Notes: a model not told the origin generated them from the sequence alone. DNA of 64,000 nucleotides from Nocardiopsis algeriensis (GCF_014203695.1 NZ_JACHJO010000002.1:449463-513462); one strand, 5' to 3'. Positions 17,391 through 26,401 are shown, numbered from the stretch's first letter. Translations and numbers: made by a program.

Positions 17391-18458
17391 TCAGGGGAGG
17401 CGGGGCAGACCGCGCCCGGCGCGCTGCTCGGCGGACGCGACGAACTCCCGTATCTGGTCGGGCAGGTTCACGTAGGGGTCCTGCCCGGCCTCCGCGAAGC
17501 CCTCGCGGGCGTGCTCGTGGGCGCCGACCCGGAAGTCGCAGTCCGAGACGCGGTTGTCCCACACCTTGACGGCGCGCACCCGCTCGTAGCGCCGGAGCAC
17601 CTCCGGGATCTCGGCGTACCACTGCCGCGTCCGCTCCGGTCCGATGTACGTGGTACCCATCTCGCCGATCATCACCGGCTTCCCGGGGTCGATGCCGTGC
17701 CGGGGCCCCTCCTCCTGGATCCACTCGTAGGCGGGCCGCAGGGCCTCCTCGAAGGAGACCGGCTCCGTCCAGTCCGGGTGGAGGTCGCAGCCGCTCATGT
17801 TGTACGCCTCCCAGCTGATCCAGTCGACGTGGTCGTTGCCCGGCCACAGCCCCGGGAGCCGGTCGAGGTTGCCCTTCCAGCCGGTCACGTTCCACACCCA
17901 CACGGCGTTGTCGGCGCCCTCCTCCCGGTACAGGTCCACGATGTGGCGCCAGGCCCGTACGAACTCCTCGGGGGTGCCGCGCCGGTCGTAGCGTTTGCCC
18001 GCGTCGGCCTCGTGGTCGAAGGTGACGAAATAGGGCACCTTCAGCTCGGCGACGCCCCGGGCCTGGGACCGCAGCGACTCGTCGAAGTCGCCCCGCAGGA
18101 TGGAGCCGTAGTCGACGGCGGGATGCCCCGGGCGGGTGAACCGGCGCGCCTCGATGTTGGTGTGGACGAACCGGCCCTCGGCGACCAGTGCGCGCTCGCG
18201 CTCACCGGGCACGGAGGCCTGGTCGATGCCGCGCCAGGTGTAGACGATGTCCATCCGCCGGCCCACCGCCTCCTCCAGCGGCTCGATCCGGTCCTTGTAG
18301 GGACTGGCGCCCCACCAGACACCGCAGGAGGGTTCCAGGATCTCGGAGATCGTGCACTCGTACCCGGAGGTGTGCTCGGCGTGCCCCTCCCCTCCCAGAG
18401 TGAGGACGAGCAGGGCCGCCCCCGCCGCCGCCGTTCCCCGTACCGGTCCCCTGCCCAC
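17391..18458 (-). CDS. Exported GH26-like glycoside hydrolase
   Basis: Predicted secreted beta-mannanase/beta-glucanase-type enzyme. The 355-aa protein starts with a cleavable signal peptide (about 1-27, AALLVLTLGGEGHA). The (beta/alpha)8 domain contains YFVTFDHEADAG, placing a candidate acid/base Glu in DHE, and KPVMIGEMGTT, with the nucleophile Glu in GEMG; both positions fit clan GH-A family 26. The GTG start has GGGGG eight bases upstream. It converges on the glycosyltransferase operon and may trim or release the polymer made there, as the hydrolases found in many exopolysaccharide loci do. Substrate is not known. Confidence 0.8.
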   Translation of the reverse strand: MGRGPVRGTAAAGAALLVLTLGGEGHAEHTSGYECTISEILEPSCGVWWGASPYKDRIEPLEEAVGRRMDIVYTWRGIDQASVPGERERALVAEGRFVHTNIEARRFTRPGHPAVDYGSILRGDFDESLRSQARGVAELKVPYFVTFDHEADAGKRYDRRGTPEEFVRAWRHIVDLYREEGADNAVWVWNVTGWKGNLDRLPGLWPGNDHVDWISWEAYNMSGCDLHPDWTEPVSFEEALRPAYEWIQEEGPRHGIDPGKPVMIGEMGTTYIGPERTRQWYAEIPEVLRRYERVRAVKVWDNRVSDCDFRVGAHEHAREGFAEAGQDPYVNLPDQIREFVASAEQRAGRGLPRLP

Positions 18459-18554
18459 AGCGCACGCCCCCTGAATGCAACTCTGAGTGATTGAGCTGAC
18501 ACCTTACGTCAGGAAGCGTCCGAACACCACGCCGAACAGGCGAAACGGGCGGAC

Positions 18555-19481
18555 TCAGTACCCGTAGCGCCTCCGGTGTCCCGCCGTCACCGCGCTCACG
18601 AGGGACCTGCGCCAGGGCGCCAGGCCCTCGCGCCACCCGTGGTCCGCGCGCACCCCGACCGGCCCCGGGGAGAAGCGCATCGGGTTGCCCGAGATCGCGT
18701 GCCCCTCCGCCGCCGGCAGCCGCTCCTCCCCCGGGTCGGGCGGCCTGCCCTCGTATCCCGCGAACGCGGCGATGCGGCCGAACTCCCCGCCCGGATCCGC
18801 GACGAAGTCCTCGTAGCGCACACGCAGCGTGGGGACACCGCGCCGGGCCAGGGCGTCCAGGTAGGCGTTCTGGGCCATCCACCGCACCGCCGCCCGCCCG
18901 GGCGAGCAGCGGGCCATCTCCGGTTCGCTGCTGGCCGCCGAGGCGCTGGGCCGCGGCAGCCGCTTGCCCCACGAGTACGCCACCGCCCGCGGGTCGCGCA
19001 CCACGTGCAGCAGGCGCATGCCCGTGCCGTACCGCCGGCGCAGGCAGGCGGCGAGCGAGGCGTGCTTGCTGGCGTCGACGATCACGCGTGCGCCGCTGAC
19101 CTGGGCGACCGCGGAGTACAGGCGGTGGTAGAACGCGGTGTAGCACTCCCCCCGCGCGGCGACCGCGCCCCGGTCGGAGGCGTGGAGCAGGACCGGCAGG
19201 TAGCGGGTGCGGTCGATCCCCGCCTTGAGCCGCAGCACCTCGCGGACGTCGAGGTGCTCCCATCCCCCGAAGGCCCGCATGCCCACCTCGGTCCAGAAGC
19301 CGCAGTCGGCGAACGGCCGCCCGCAGCCGCACAGCTCGTTCTCCAGAAGCCCTCGGCGCCACAGGTGCACCGTCTCGCCCACCGAACAGAACCCGGGGAG
19401 CTCCCCCAGGAGCCGTTCGATGAGCGTCGATCCCGAGCGCCCCATCCCTCCGACGAACACCAGTCGATACGCACCGTCCAC
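18555..19481 (-). CDS. PAPS-dependent sulfotransferase (second)
   Basis: The 308-aa protein has the 5'-PSB loop VFVGGMGRSGSTLIERLLGE (about 9-28) and the 3'-PB site LLHVVRDPRAVAYSWGKR (about 156-173). It also has a Cys-rich insert CGCGRPFADCGFW (about 51-63) that often occurs in bacterial carbohydrate sulfotransferases. It differs clearly from the operon-borne enzyme at 13.0 kb, so the two are not recent duplicates and probably act on different positions or acceptors. It lies upstream of the GH26-like gene on the same strand, separated by 96 bases. The ATG start is clear. Confidence 0.9.
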   Translation of the reverse strand: MDGAYRLVFVGGMGRSGSTLIERLLGELPGFCSVGETVHLWRRGLLENELCGCGRPFADCGFWTEVGMRAFGGWEHLDVREVLRLKAGIDRTRYLPVLLHASDRGAVAARGECYTAFYHRLYSAVAQVSGARVIVDASKHASLAACLRRRYGTGMRLLHVVRDPRAVAYSWGKRLPRPSASAASSEPEMARCSPGRAAVRWMAQNAYLDALARRGVPTLRVRYEDFVADPGGEFGRIAAFAGYEGRPPDPGEERLPAAEGHAISGNPMRFSPGPVGVRADHGWREGLAPWRRSLVSAVTAGHRRRYGY

Positions 19482-19657
19482 AGGACCAGGCTATTGCCTT
19501 CCGTGACCACATGGGTCCGAGGAGTGATGACCCCTGGTGGGCGCGGGCACCCGGACGGGTGCGGCGCACCGGCCCGGGCCCCCGGCGGAACACGTCCGGG
19601 GAGCGCGCGTTTCGGGCGTGCCGCGGGCGAACGGGGAGCCGGCGGCCGCCGCCCGGA

Positions 19658-20818
19658 TCACAGTCCTCGGACGTTGAGCAGGATGTTCGCCGTGCCCGGC
19701 GGGACCCCGTCGAGCTTGTCGGAGCCGCCGTTGGAGACCAGCCAGTCCTGGATGGCCTCCTGGGAGGCGTCGCCGTTGGCGCTCTTGTACAGTGCCGCCG
19801 CTCCGGCCACGTGCGGGCCGGCCATCGACGTGCCGTCCAGCGCGGAGGTGCCGCCGCCGGGAACGGTCGACTCGATCGCCACACCCGGGGCGTACAGGTC
19901 CACCGCGGAGCCGTGGTTGGAGAACTCAGCGGCGGTGTCGCTGCTGTCGGAGGCGGCCACGGTGGTCACGCCCGAGGCGCGGGCCGGGGAGTTGTTTCCG
20001 GCGTCGGTCCCGTCGTTGCCCGCGGCGACCGCCACGAACACCCCCGACGCGGCCAGCGCGTTGACCGCGTCGTCGAGCGCCTGGGAGGGGGTGCCGCCCA
20101 GGGACAGGTTGGCGACCGAGGACGGCCCCGCGTTCCGGGCCACCCAGTCGATGCCGGCGATGACGTCGTCGTAGGAGCCCGATCCGTCGTCGGCCAGGAC
20201 CTTGACACCGAAGAGCTCGACACCGGGGGCCACACCGTAGGTGGCGGAGCCGACGGTGCCCGCCACATGGGTCCCGTGCCCGTTGCCGTCGTATCCGTCC
20301 CCGCCCAGCGCGTCGAAGGCCGCCGAGGCCCGGCCCTCGAAGTCGGGATGGTCCGGGTCGATACCGGTGTCGAGGACGTAGGCCGAGACGCCGGAGCCGT
20401 CGCTGCCGACGTTGTAGGCGCCGTCCAGGGGCAGGTCCTCCTGGTCGATGCGGTCCAGGCCCCACGTCACGGTGGTGCGGGCGACGCCCACCTGCTCGAC
20501 GTAGGCCACGCCCTCCCGGGCCCGCAGTTCACCGACCTCGGCCTCGGTCAGCGTGGCCGAGTAGCCCTTGAGGACCTGTTCGTAGGTATGGCTGATCCTG
20601 TCGGCGGAGATGCCCAGCGCGTCGGGTCCGGCGGAGTCCGCGCCGACGGTGTCCTCCAGGACGACGAACCACTCACCGTCCACCGCGTCGGCGCTGGTGT
20701 ACAGGGGAGCCAGGTCGTCGGCGCCGGCGGAGGCGGTGCCGCCGAAGGCCAGTGGCAGGGAGAGGACGCCCGCGGCGAGGGCGCCGAACAGGGAGCGCCG
20801 GCTGGGGAGGTTGTTCAT
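19658..20818 (-). CDS. Secreted subtilisin-like serine protease (S8) with I9 propeptide, copy A
   Basis: Extracellular endopeptidase. The 386-aa preproenzyme has a signal peptide with a twin-Arg-like start (SRRSLFGALAAG, cleavage near ASA at 31). An I9 inhibitor/propeptide follows (about 45-110, WFVVLED...AYVEQVG), then the S8 domain with catalytic Asp in VLDTGIDPDHPDF, His in GNGHGTHVAG, oxyanion Asn in AAGND and Ser in GTSMAGPHVAG. ATG 20818 is chosen because AAGGAG stands six bases upstream. An in-frame ATG 48 bases earlier lacks this. It is a paralogue of the next upstream gene. A CelR-type palindrome lies in its upstream region. Confidence 0.95.
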   Translation of the reverse strand: MNNLPSRRSLFGALAAGVLSLPLAFGGTASAGADDLAPLYTSADAVDGEWFVVLEDTVGADSAGPDALGISADRISHTYEQVLKGYSATLTEAEVGELRAREGVAYVEQVGVARTTVTWGLDRIDQEDLPLDGAYNVGSDGSGVSAYVLDTGIDPDHPDFEGRASAAFDALGGDGYDGNGHGTHVAGTVGSATYGVAPGVELFGVKVLADDGSGSYDDVIAGIDWVARNAGPSSVANLSLGGTPSQALDDAVNALAASGVFVAVAAGNDGTDAGNNSPARASGVTTVAASDSSDTAAEFSNHGSAVDLYAPGVAIESTVPGGGTSALDGTSMAGPHVAGAAALYKSANGDASQEAIQDWLVSNGGSDKLDGVPPGTANILLNVRGL

Positions 20819-21172
20819 GTGTTCTCCTTGCAGAAGTCGGACAAAACATGCACAACAAAGGTACATAACCGTACGTGTTCACATCATTACACACTTGCCG
20901 CGAGTCGACACGCCAGTGAGGGGATCGCCAGAATCGCACCTCCCCGGGGAGAAGAGTTTCTTCCCCTCCGCCATGTGATTTCCGACCTTTTCTGGGTAGC
21001 GCCCCCGCCCGCAGGCAGCGTATGTACAGCTGCAACAGCGATCGGGAGCGCTCCCACAACTTCACGGAAAATCCTTGTCCACCCCCCTCGCCGACAGCCC
21101 ATCAAAGACAGAACATGCTTTTACCGATGAAAACACCACGCGGAAGATGCGACGGTCGAACTCCCGAAAAAC
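20819..21172. other. Intergenic region upstream of protease A (354 bp)
   Basis: Holds an AT-rich stretch near 20835-20890 that is the likely promoter, an imperfect hairpin (GGGGAAG...CTTCTCCCC) around 20940-20965, and the CelR-like palindrome at 21043-21056. No gene is seen. Confidence 0.55.
21043..21056. promoter_or_regulatory. CelR-type operator
   Basis: On the minus strand TGGGAGCGCTCCCG matches 13 of 14 bases of the known Thermobifida CelR/CebR-type operator TGGGAGCGCTCCCA. It lies 225 bp before the start of protease A and behind the terminator of protease B, so only protease A is a plausible target. Confidence 0.6.
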
Positions 21173-21204
21173 AAAAAAGGGGGACCGCCGGGAAGCGGTC
21201 CCCC
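21173..21204 (-). terminator. Intrinsic terminator of protease B
   Basis: Perfect 10-bp stem GGGGGACCGC / GCGGTCCCCC with a 6-nt loop, followed on the minus strand by six T. It separates protease B from protease A, so each has its own promoter. Confidence 0.93.
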
Positions 21205-21213
21205 TGCGTCCTC

Positions 21214-22368
21214 CTACAGACCCTGGACGTTGAGCAGGATGTTCACCGTGTTCGCGGGAACTCCCGTCAGCCTGCCATGGACGCCGTTGGCGACGAGCCA
21301 GCCGTTGATCTCGTCCTGGCCGCGGTTGCCGTACATGCCCTTGTACAGCGCTGCCGCTCCGGCCACGTGCGGACTGGCCATCGACGTGCCGTCCAGCTCC
21401 GCCGACCCGCCGCCGGGAATGGTGGACTCCACGAGCACACCGGGGGCGTACAGGTCCACGAGCGGTCCGAAGTTGGTGAAGTCGGCAGAGGCGTCGTTCA
21501 TGTCGGAGGCGGCCACCGTCGTCACGGCCGGGGCCCGGGCCGGGGAACCCCCCTCGGCGTCCTCGGCGAAGTTGCCCGCGGCGACCGCCACGAACACCCC
21601 GGACTCGGCCAGCGCGGTGACGGCGGCGTCGACCGTCTCCGAAGGCGGTCCGCTCAGGGACATGTTGGCCACCGATCCGGGCGGCGCGTTCTGCGCCACC
21701 CACTCGACCCCCGCGATGACGTCGTCGAAGGTGCCCCAGCCGTCGTCGGCCAGGACCTTGACACCGAACAGCTCCGTGCCGGGGGCCACACCGTAGGTGG
21801 CGGAGCCGACGGTGCCCGCCACATGGGTCCCGTGCCCGTGCCCGTCGTAGCCGTTTCCGCCCAGCGCGTCGAAGGCCACCGAGGCCCGACCCCCGAAGTC
21901 GGGGTGGTCCGGGTCGATACCGGTGTCGATGACGTAGGCGGAGGTCCCCGACCCGTCGCCGTAGGTGGCGTAGACGCCGTCCAGGGGCAGGTCCTGCTGA
22001 TCGATGCGGTCCAGGCCCCACGTGACGCGGATGCCGGCGACGCCGACCTGCTCGACGTAGGCCACACCGTCCCGGGCCCGCACCTCCTCCACCTCGGCCT
22101 GGGTCAGCGTCGCGGCGTAGCCGTCGACGACCTCGGTGTAGGTGTGGTTGATCCTCTCCGCGGGGATGCCCAGGGCCTCGGGGCTCGACGCGGCCGGGCC
22201 GGCACCCTCCTCCATGACGACGAACCACTCGCCCTCGGCCGGGGCTGCGCTGGTGTACAGGGGCGCCGGTTCCTGGGCCGCGGCCGGTACCGCCGCGGCC
22301 AGGGGCAGTACGAGCGCCCCGGCCGCCGCGGCGCCGAGGAGGGCCCTCCGCATTCGGGCATTGTGCAT
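21214..22368 (-). CDS. Secreted subtilisin-like serine protease (S8) with I9 propeptide, copy B
   Basis: The 384-aa preproenzyme is organised like copy A. It has a signal peptide ending VPAAA near 29, an I9 propeptide (WFVVMEEG...AYVEQVG) and an S8 catalytic domain. Asp is in VIDTGIDPDHPDF, His in GHGHGTHVAG, Asn in AAGNF and Ser in GTSMASPHVAG. ATG 22368 is chosen because AAGGAG precedes it by seven bases. The copies are strongly alike across the protease domain and share a ~58-bp identical block (20225-20283 versus 21781-21838), so this is a tandem duplication, perhaps with gene conversion. The signal peptides and linkers differ. Confidence 0.95.
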   Translation of the reverse strand: MHNARMRRALLGAAAAGALVLPLAAAVPAAAQEPAPLYTSAAPAEGEWFVVMEEGAGPAASSPEALGIPAERINHTYTEVVDGYAATLTQAEVEEVRARDGVAYVEQVGVAGIRVTWGLDRIDQQDLPLDGVYATYGDGSGTSAYVIDTGIDPDHPDFGGRASVAFDALGGNGYDGHGHGTHVAGTVGSATYGVAPGTELFGVKVLADDGWGTFDDVIAGVEWVAQNAPPGSVANMSLSGPPSETVDAAVTALAESGVFVAVAAGNFAEDAEGGSPARAPAVTTVAASDMNDASADFTNFGPLVDLYAPGVLVESTIPGGGSAELDGTSMASPHVAGAAALYKGMYGNRGQDEINGWLVANGVHGRLTGVPANTVNILLNVQGL

Positions 22369-22549
22369 AAATGATCTCCTTGCGGGCGTTTCCAGCGGCA
22401 AGAAGGTCGCACAACCGGAGAAAACCCAATGTATTTCCCCCTGCCGCACCCCGGACGATGTCCGGAAGACGCGAGAAGAATGACACAGTCAGGCCCTCCC
22501 ACCAGCGAGGACACGCTCACAGCGCTCCCGGTGGACCGTTCCGGTCCGG

Positions 22550-22581
22550 AAAAGGAAAAGGGCCGCCCGCAGGGGCGGCCC
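22550..22581 (-). terminator. Intrinsic terminator of the lipoprotein gene
   Basis: 9-bp stem GGGCCGCCC / GGGCGGCCC with loop GCAG; on the minus strand it is followed by CTTTTCCTTTTCC. It lies 190 bases past the lipoprotein stop. The remaining gap 22369-22770 shows no gene. Confidence 0.75.
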
Positions 22582-22770
22582 CGTACACATGCGGCGGAAT
22601 CCTGCAGGGCCGGGAACCCTCACGTTCCACACCCCTGCGGTCCGGTTCCGGCTGACGTCCGGGGGTGGGAGAGTCCTGTCCGGATCGGTGCGGACCCTGC
22701 CTCCGGAGGCGAGGCTCTTCCACCCGGTGACGGCCGACGGCCGAATTTCTCCCCGAGAGGGGGCCGGGAT

Positions 22771-23388
22771 CTAGCCGACCTGGATCCAGTTGCCGTCGGA
22801 GTCGAGCTGCCAGTCGTCACTGATCTCGGGCTCGTGGACGAACAGATCACCACTCTTCATGACGGTGATTTCGGCCCAGGCAAAACTGCTTTCCCCACTC
22901 TCAGGGGTCTGCTTGAGCCGCACTTTCACGGTGTTCTCGGTGTCGTTCGGAGAAACGGCACAGCTCACCGGCACCACCGCGGAGCTGTAGTCCTCGCTGA
23001 GCTCGATCGAATCCAGCGGCTCGCCGACCAGGGCGCGGGCCATCCGCTCTTCCTCGCTCTGGTCCTTGTCGCCCTCCTCCTCGAGGGAGGCGAGGAGGCG
23101 CTCCAAGCCGCCGTCGACGTACTCGAACCGGTATCCCACGGCGCACTGCGAGGGGTCCTCCGACTCGACAGAGCTCACGGTGACGGACTCCTGCACGCGT
23201 ACCTCGGCGTAGTCCTCGCTTATGTCGATCAGTTCATCCGGAACACGGAACTTGATGCTCTGCGCCGGCTCCACCATGGGCTCGGTGAAGTCGAAGACGG
23301 CTGTTCCGCCCGAGCACCCGGTCAGGGCCAGCAGAGCGGCCGCACCCGCGACCGCGAGTGTCTTGGTGGGGGTCGTGTGGGAGGTCAC
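22771..23388 (-). CDS. Lipoprotein of unknown function
   Basis: The 205-aa protein starts with a type II signal peptide: VTSHTTPTKTLAVAGAAALLALTGC, lipobox LTGC with the lipidated Cys at about 25. The mature part is very acidic (EEEGDKDQSEEE near 120) and has one further Cys pair (CAVG near 82 and SCAVS near 148) that could form a disulfide. I recognise no family. GTG 23388 is preferred because AAGGAGA precedes it and because it places the lipobox correctly. An in-frame ATG about 100 bases earlier would give an implausible N-terminus. It is monocistronic between the proteases and a large empty region. Confidence 0.8.
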   Translation of the reverse strand: MTSHTTPTKTLAVAGAAALLALTGCSGGTAVFDFTEPMVEPAQSIKFRVPDELIDISEDYAEVRVQESVTVSSVESEDPSQCAVGYRFEYVDGGLERLLASLEEEGDKDQSEEERMARALVGEPLDSIELSEDYSSAVVPVSCAVSPNDTENTVKVRLKQTPESGESSFAWAEITVMKSGDLFVHEPEISDDWQLDSDGNWIQVG

Positions 23389-24092
23389 GCTGGGGGTCTC
23401 CTTGGTGTGGTGGAAAGCCGCTGGTCTCGGCTCTGCCTGGTCTGCCGCGCCGATACACCCTTGGCGTTTCGGACATGATGCGTCAAACATGCCATATCGA
23501 CCTTGAAGATTTCACGAAGGGCGAAGGGATTCCGCAGAAAGCCTGATCATCGGCCTTTGTCATGCCGCACAGCTGCCCAGGATACGCGCATCTGCTGATT
23601 TTTCGCCATGTGCCCCGGCACACGGACAAGAACAGCCGCATCGGCCACGCGGAGGGTTTTCGGCAAGCGCCTGACCATGCCGGATCCGAGTCGAGGGGCG
23701 ATGTTTCTCCTCGTCGCCGCCGACAAGGACCGTTCCTGATTTCGGCCGGTCCTGAAAGCGTCCGAAATCCACGGGAACCCCGTCTCAACGCTGCCGCGTC
23801 TGCCGATCACCGGTCGAACTCAACCGATCTCGCACTTATGACCGATTTCGCACGAGTAAGGACCAAGGCCCCGGATTTCACGTACTTTCCTGGAAAACGC
23901 ACGAAGGTCGGCCCTGAACGAAGTGCGGGGCATGCCCAGGTCCTGACATGCGAGAACGGGCACGGGCCCGAAGGATCGCGGAGTCGTCGGGACACCACTT
24001 TCCGTAGGGCCGCATGCCCGTTGCGCCATCTTCCCGCACCCCCGTACCCCTTCCTCGGAACACGGGAGCTCCGGGCCCCTGCGGGGCCCGCG
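23389..24092. other. Long gene-free region (704 bp) with lower GC
   Basis: No credible gene on either strand: the frames are short, lack Shine-Dalgarno sequences and have no recognisable domains. The base composition is visibly less GC-rich than the neighbours. It contains an 18-bp-period direct repeat CCGATCTCGCAC / CCGATTTCGCAC (23824-23835, 23842-23853) and two ATTTCACG stretches (23509 and 23875 areas). It could be a decayed gene, a transferred segment or a regulatory region. Confidence 0.5.
24072..24090 (-). terminator. Hairpin at the end of the PGT-cysQDN operon
   Basis: Perfect CGGGCCCC / GGGGCCCG stem with TGC loop, starting 3 bases after the cysN stop on the minus strand. There is no T-tract. 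Confidence 0.65.
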
Positions 24093-25361
24093 TCAGTCGG
24101 CCTTGACGACCATTCCCGCGCCGACGGTGGTGTTGGTGGCCTCGTCGATGAGGATGAAGCCGCCCGTCTGCCGGTTGCGGTTGTACTCGTCCACGAAGAG
24201 GGGCTGGGTGGAGCGCAGCCGCACCCGCCCGATCTCGTTGAGCTCCAGGTGGTCGGCCTGCTCGTCCCGGTGCAGCGTGTTGACGTCCAGCCGGTACCGC
24301 AGCTCCTTGACCACCACCTTCGCGGTGCGCGTCGTGTGCTTGACGACGAGCTTGGCGCGCGGTGACAGCTTGCGCGTGTCCGTCATCCAGCACACCATCG
24401 CCTCGATGTCCTGCGAGACCGTCGGCATGTTGCCGGGGCGGCAGATCATGTCGCCGCGCGAGATGTCGATCTCGTCCTCCAGCAGGAGGGTGACCGACAT
24501 CGGCGAGAACGCCTCGGCGACCTCGCCGTCCGCCGTCCTGATCGAGGCCACGCGCGTGTTCAGCCCCGAGGGCAGGTGGACCACCTCGTCGCCGGGCTTG
24601 AGCACCCCGCCCGCGACCTGGCCCGCGTAGCCGCGGTAGTCGTGCAGCTCGGGGTCCCGGGACCTGTGCGGACGGACCACGTACTGCACCGGGAAGCGCG
24701 CGTCGATGAGGTTGCGGTCCGAGGCGATGTGCACGTTCTCCAGGTGGTGCAGCAGGGAGGGGCCCTCGTACCAGGGCATGTTCTCCGAGCGGTCCACCAC
24801 GTTGTCGCCGTGCAGCGCCGAGATCGGCACGAACGTCAGGTCGCGGGTCTCCAGCTTGGCGGCGAAGTCGGCGAACTCGGCCCTGATCTCCTCGAAGCGG
24901 TCCTGGTCGTAGCCGACCAGGTCCATCTTGTTGACCGCCAGGACCAGGTGCGGCACCTGGAGCAGCGTGGCGAGGAAGGCGTGGCGGCGGCTCTGCTCCT
25001 GCAGGCCCTTGCGGGCGTCCACGAGGATGATCGCCAGGTCGGCGGTGGAGGCACCGGTGACCATGTTCCGGGTGTACTGGATGTGCCCGGGCGTGTCGGC
25101 GATGATGAAGGTGCGTCTGGGGGTGGCGAAGTAGCGGTAGGCCACGTCGATGGTGATGCCCTGCTCGCGTTCGGCCCGCAGGCCGTCGGTGAGCAGGGCC
25201 AGGTTGGCCTGCTCCTCGCCGCGCGCGGCGCTGGTGCGCTCCACCGACGCGAGCTGGTCCTCGAAGATCGACTTGGAGTCGTACAGCAGCCTGCCGATCA
25301 GGGTGCTCTTGCCGTCGTCGACGGAGCCCGCCGTCGCGAACCGCAGGATGTCGTTGCTCAT
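24093..25361 (-). CDS. cysN: Sulfate adenylyltransferase subunit 1 (GTPase)
   Basis: GTP-hydrolysing partner of CysD in ATP sulfurylase, making APS from ATP and sulfate. The 422 aa contain the GTPase motifs in order: GSVDDGKST (G1), DTPGH (G3), NKMD (G4) and SALHGD (G5), followed by EF-Tu-like beta-barrels. The protein ends at VVKAD with no fused APS kinase domain, unlike the CysNC fusion found in mycobacteria. It is the last gene of the operon, 61 bases after cysD. The ATG start is clear. Confidence 0.96.
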   Translation of the reverse strand: MSNDILRFATAGSVDDGKSTLIGRLLYDSKSIFEDQLASVERTSAARGEEQANLALLTDGLRAEREQGITIDVAYRYFATPRRTFIIADTPGHIQYTRNMVTGASTADLAIILVDARKGLQEQSRRHAFLATLLQVPHLVLAVNKMDLVGYDQDRFEEIRAEFADFAAKLETRDLTFVPISALHGDNVVDRSENMPWYEGPSLLHHLENVHIASDRNLIDARFPVQYVVRPHRSRDPELHDYRGYAGQVAGGVLKPGDEVVHLPSGLNTRVASIRTADGEVAEAFSPMSVTLLLEDEIDISRGDMICRPGNMPTVSQDIEAMVCWMTDTRKLSPRAKLVVKHTTRTAKVVVKELRYRLDVNTLHRDEQADHLELNEIGRVRLRSTQPLFVDEYNRNRQTGGFILIDEATNTTVGAGMVVKAD

Positions 25362-25422
25362 GCTTGCCTGGTCCTAGGTGGGTGGGAGCGGTCTGGACGG
25401 GGGAACGGGTCGGCAGGAGGGC

Positions 25423-26355
25423 CTAGAAATAACCCTCGCGCTTGCGGTCCTCCATCGCTGCCTCGCTCGCGCGGTCGTCGGCCCGGGTCTGTCCGCGCTC
25501 GGTGATCCGGGTCGCGGCGATCTCGGAGATGATGTCGTCCAGCTCCACGGCGGTGGATCTGACCGCTCCGGTGCAGGTCAGGTCGCCGACGGTGCGGTAG
25601 CGCACGGTCTCGGTGAAGGGCACCTCGGACTCGTCGCGCTGAATGACGGGCGAGTCCGCCAGCAGGATGCCGTCCCGCTCGAACACGCGGCGCTCGTGGG
25701 CGAAGTAGATGGAGGGCAGTTCCAGGTTCTCGCGCCGGATGTAGTCCCACACGTCGAGCTCGGTCCAGTTGGAGATCGGGAAGACCCGGATGTGCTCACC
25801 CCGGTTGATCCGGGTGTTGTACACGCTCCACAGCTCGGGGCGCTGGTTCTTGGGGTCCCACTGGCCGAACTCGTCGCGGAAGGAGAAGACGCGCTCCTTG
25901 GCGCGCGCCTTCTCCTCGTCGCGGCGGGCGCCGCCGAAGGCCGCGTCGAAGCCGTTCTCCTCGATCGCGTCCAGCAGCGCGGCGGTCTGGAGGCGGTTGC
26001 GGCTGGCCCAGCGGCCGGTCGGCTCCGTGACGTTGCCGGCGTCGATCTGCTCCTGCACGGAGGCGACGACCAGGCGCACACCGGTCTCGGCGACACGGCG
26101 GTCGCGGAACTCGATGACCTCGGGGAAGTTGTGCCCGGTGTCCACGTGCATGACCGGGAAGGGGATCGCCCCCGGCCAGAACGCCTTCTCGGCGAGCCGC
26201 AGCATGACGACGGAGTCCTTGCCCCCGGAGAAGAGCAGCACCGGTCGCTCGAACTCCGCGGCCACCTCGCGCATGATGAAGATCGCCTCGGCCTCCAGGA
26301 CGTCCAGCTGGGAGAGCTGGTAGCGCCCGGGCGCCTGCTGACTCGCCTGACCCAT
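25423..26355 (-). CDS. cysD: Sulfate adenylyltransferase subunit 2
   Basis: Catalytic adenylyl-transferring subunit of ATP sulfurylase. The 310-aa protein belongs to the PAPS-reductase-like ATP pyrophosphatase fold: LLFSGGKDSVVMLRL carries the PP-loop SGGKDS (about 43-48), with MHVDTGHNFPEVIEFRD and the late ISNWTELDVWDYI that marks CysD. The C-terminus DRKREGYF is also typical. ATG 26355 is chosen; the open frame continues upstream only as a shadow of cysQ. It sits 46 bases after cysQ in the same transcription unit. Confidence 0.96.
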   Translation of the reverse strand: MGQASQQAPGRYQLSQLDVLEAEAIFIMREVAAEFERPVLLFSGGKDSVVMLRLAEKAFWPGAIPFPVMHVDTGHNFPEVIEFRDRRVAETGVRLVVASVQEQIDAGNVTEPTGRWASRNRLQTAALLDAIEENGFDAAFGGARRDEEKARAKERVFSFRDEFGQWDPKNQRPELWSVYNTRINRGEHIRVFPISNWTELDVWDYIRRENLELPSIYFAHERRVFERDGILLADSPVIQRDESEVPFTETVRYRTVGDLTCTGAVRSTAVELDDIISEIAATRITERGQTRADDRASEAAMEDRKREGYF

Positions 26356-26401
26356 GAATCCGCCTTCCGCTGGGACACCGCCGCGGCGGAGGGTCTGGGC
26401 C

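Noticed and set aside
23547..23810. 87-aa frame in the low-GC gap
   Set aside because: No Shine-Dalgarno, no domain and competing frames of similar size on both strands.
24093..25361. CysNC fusion
   Set aside because: Protein ends after the EF-Tu-like domains at 422 aa; no P-loop APS-kinase domain follows.
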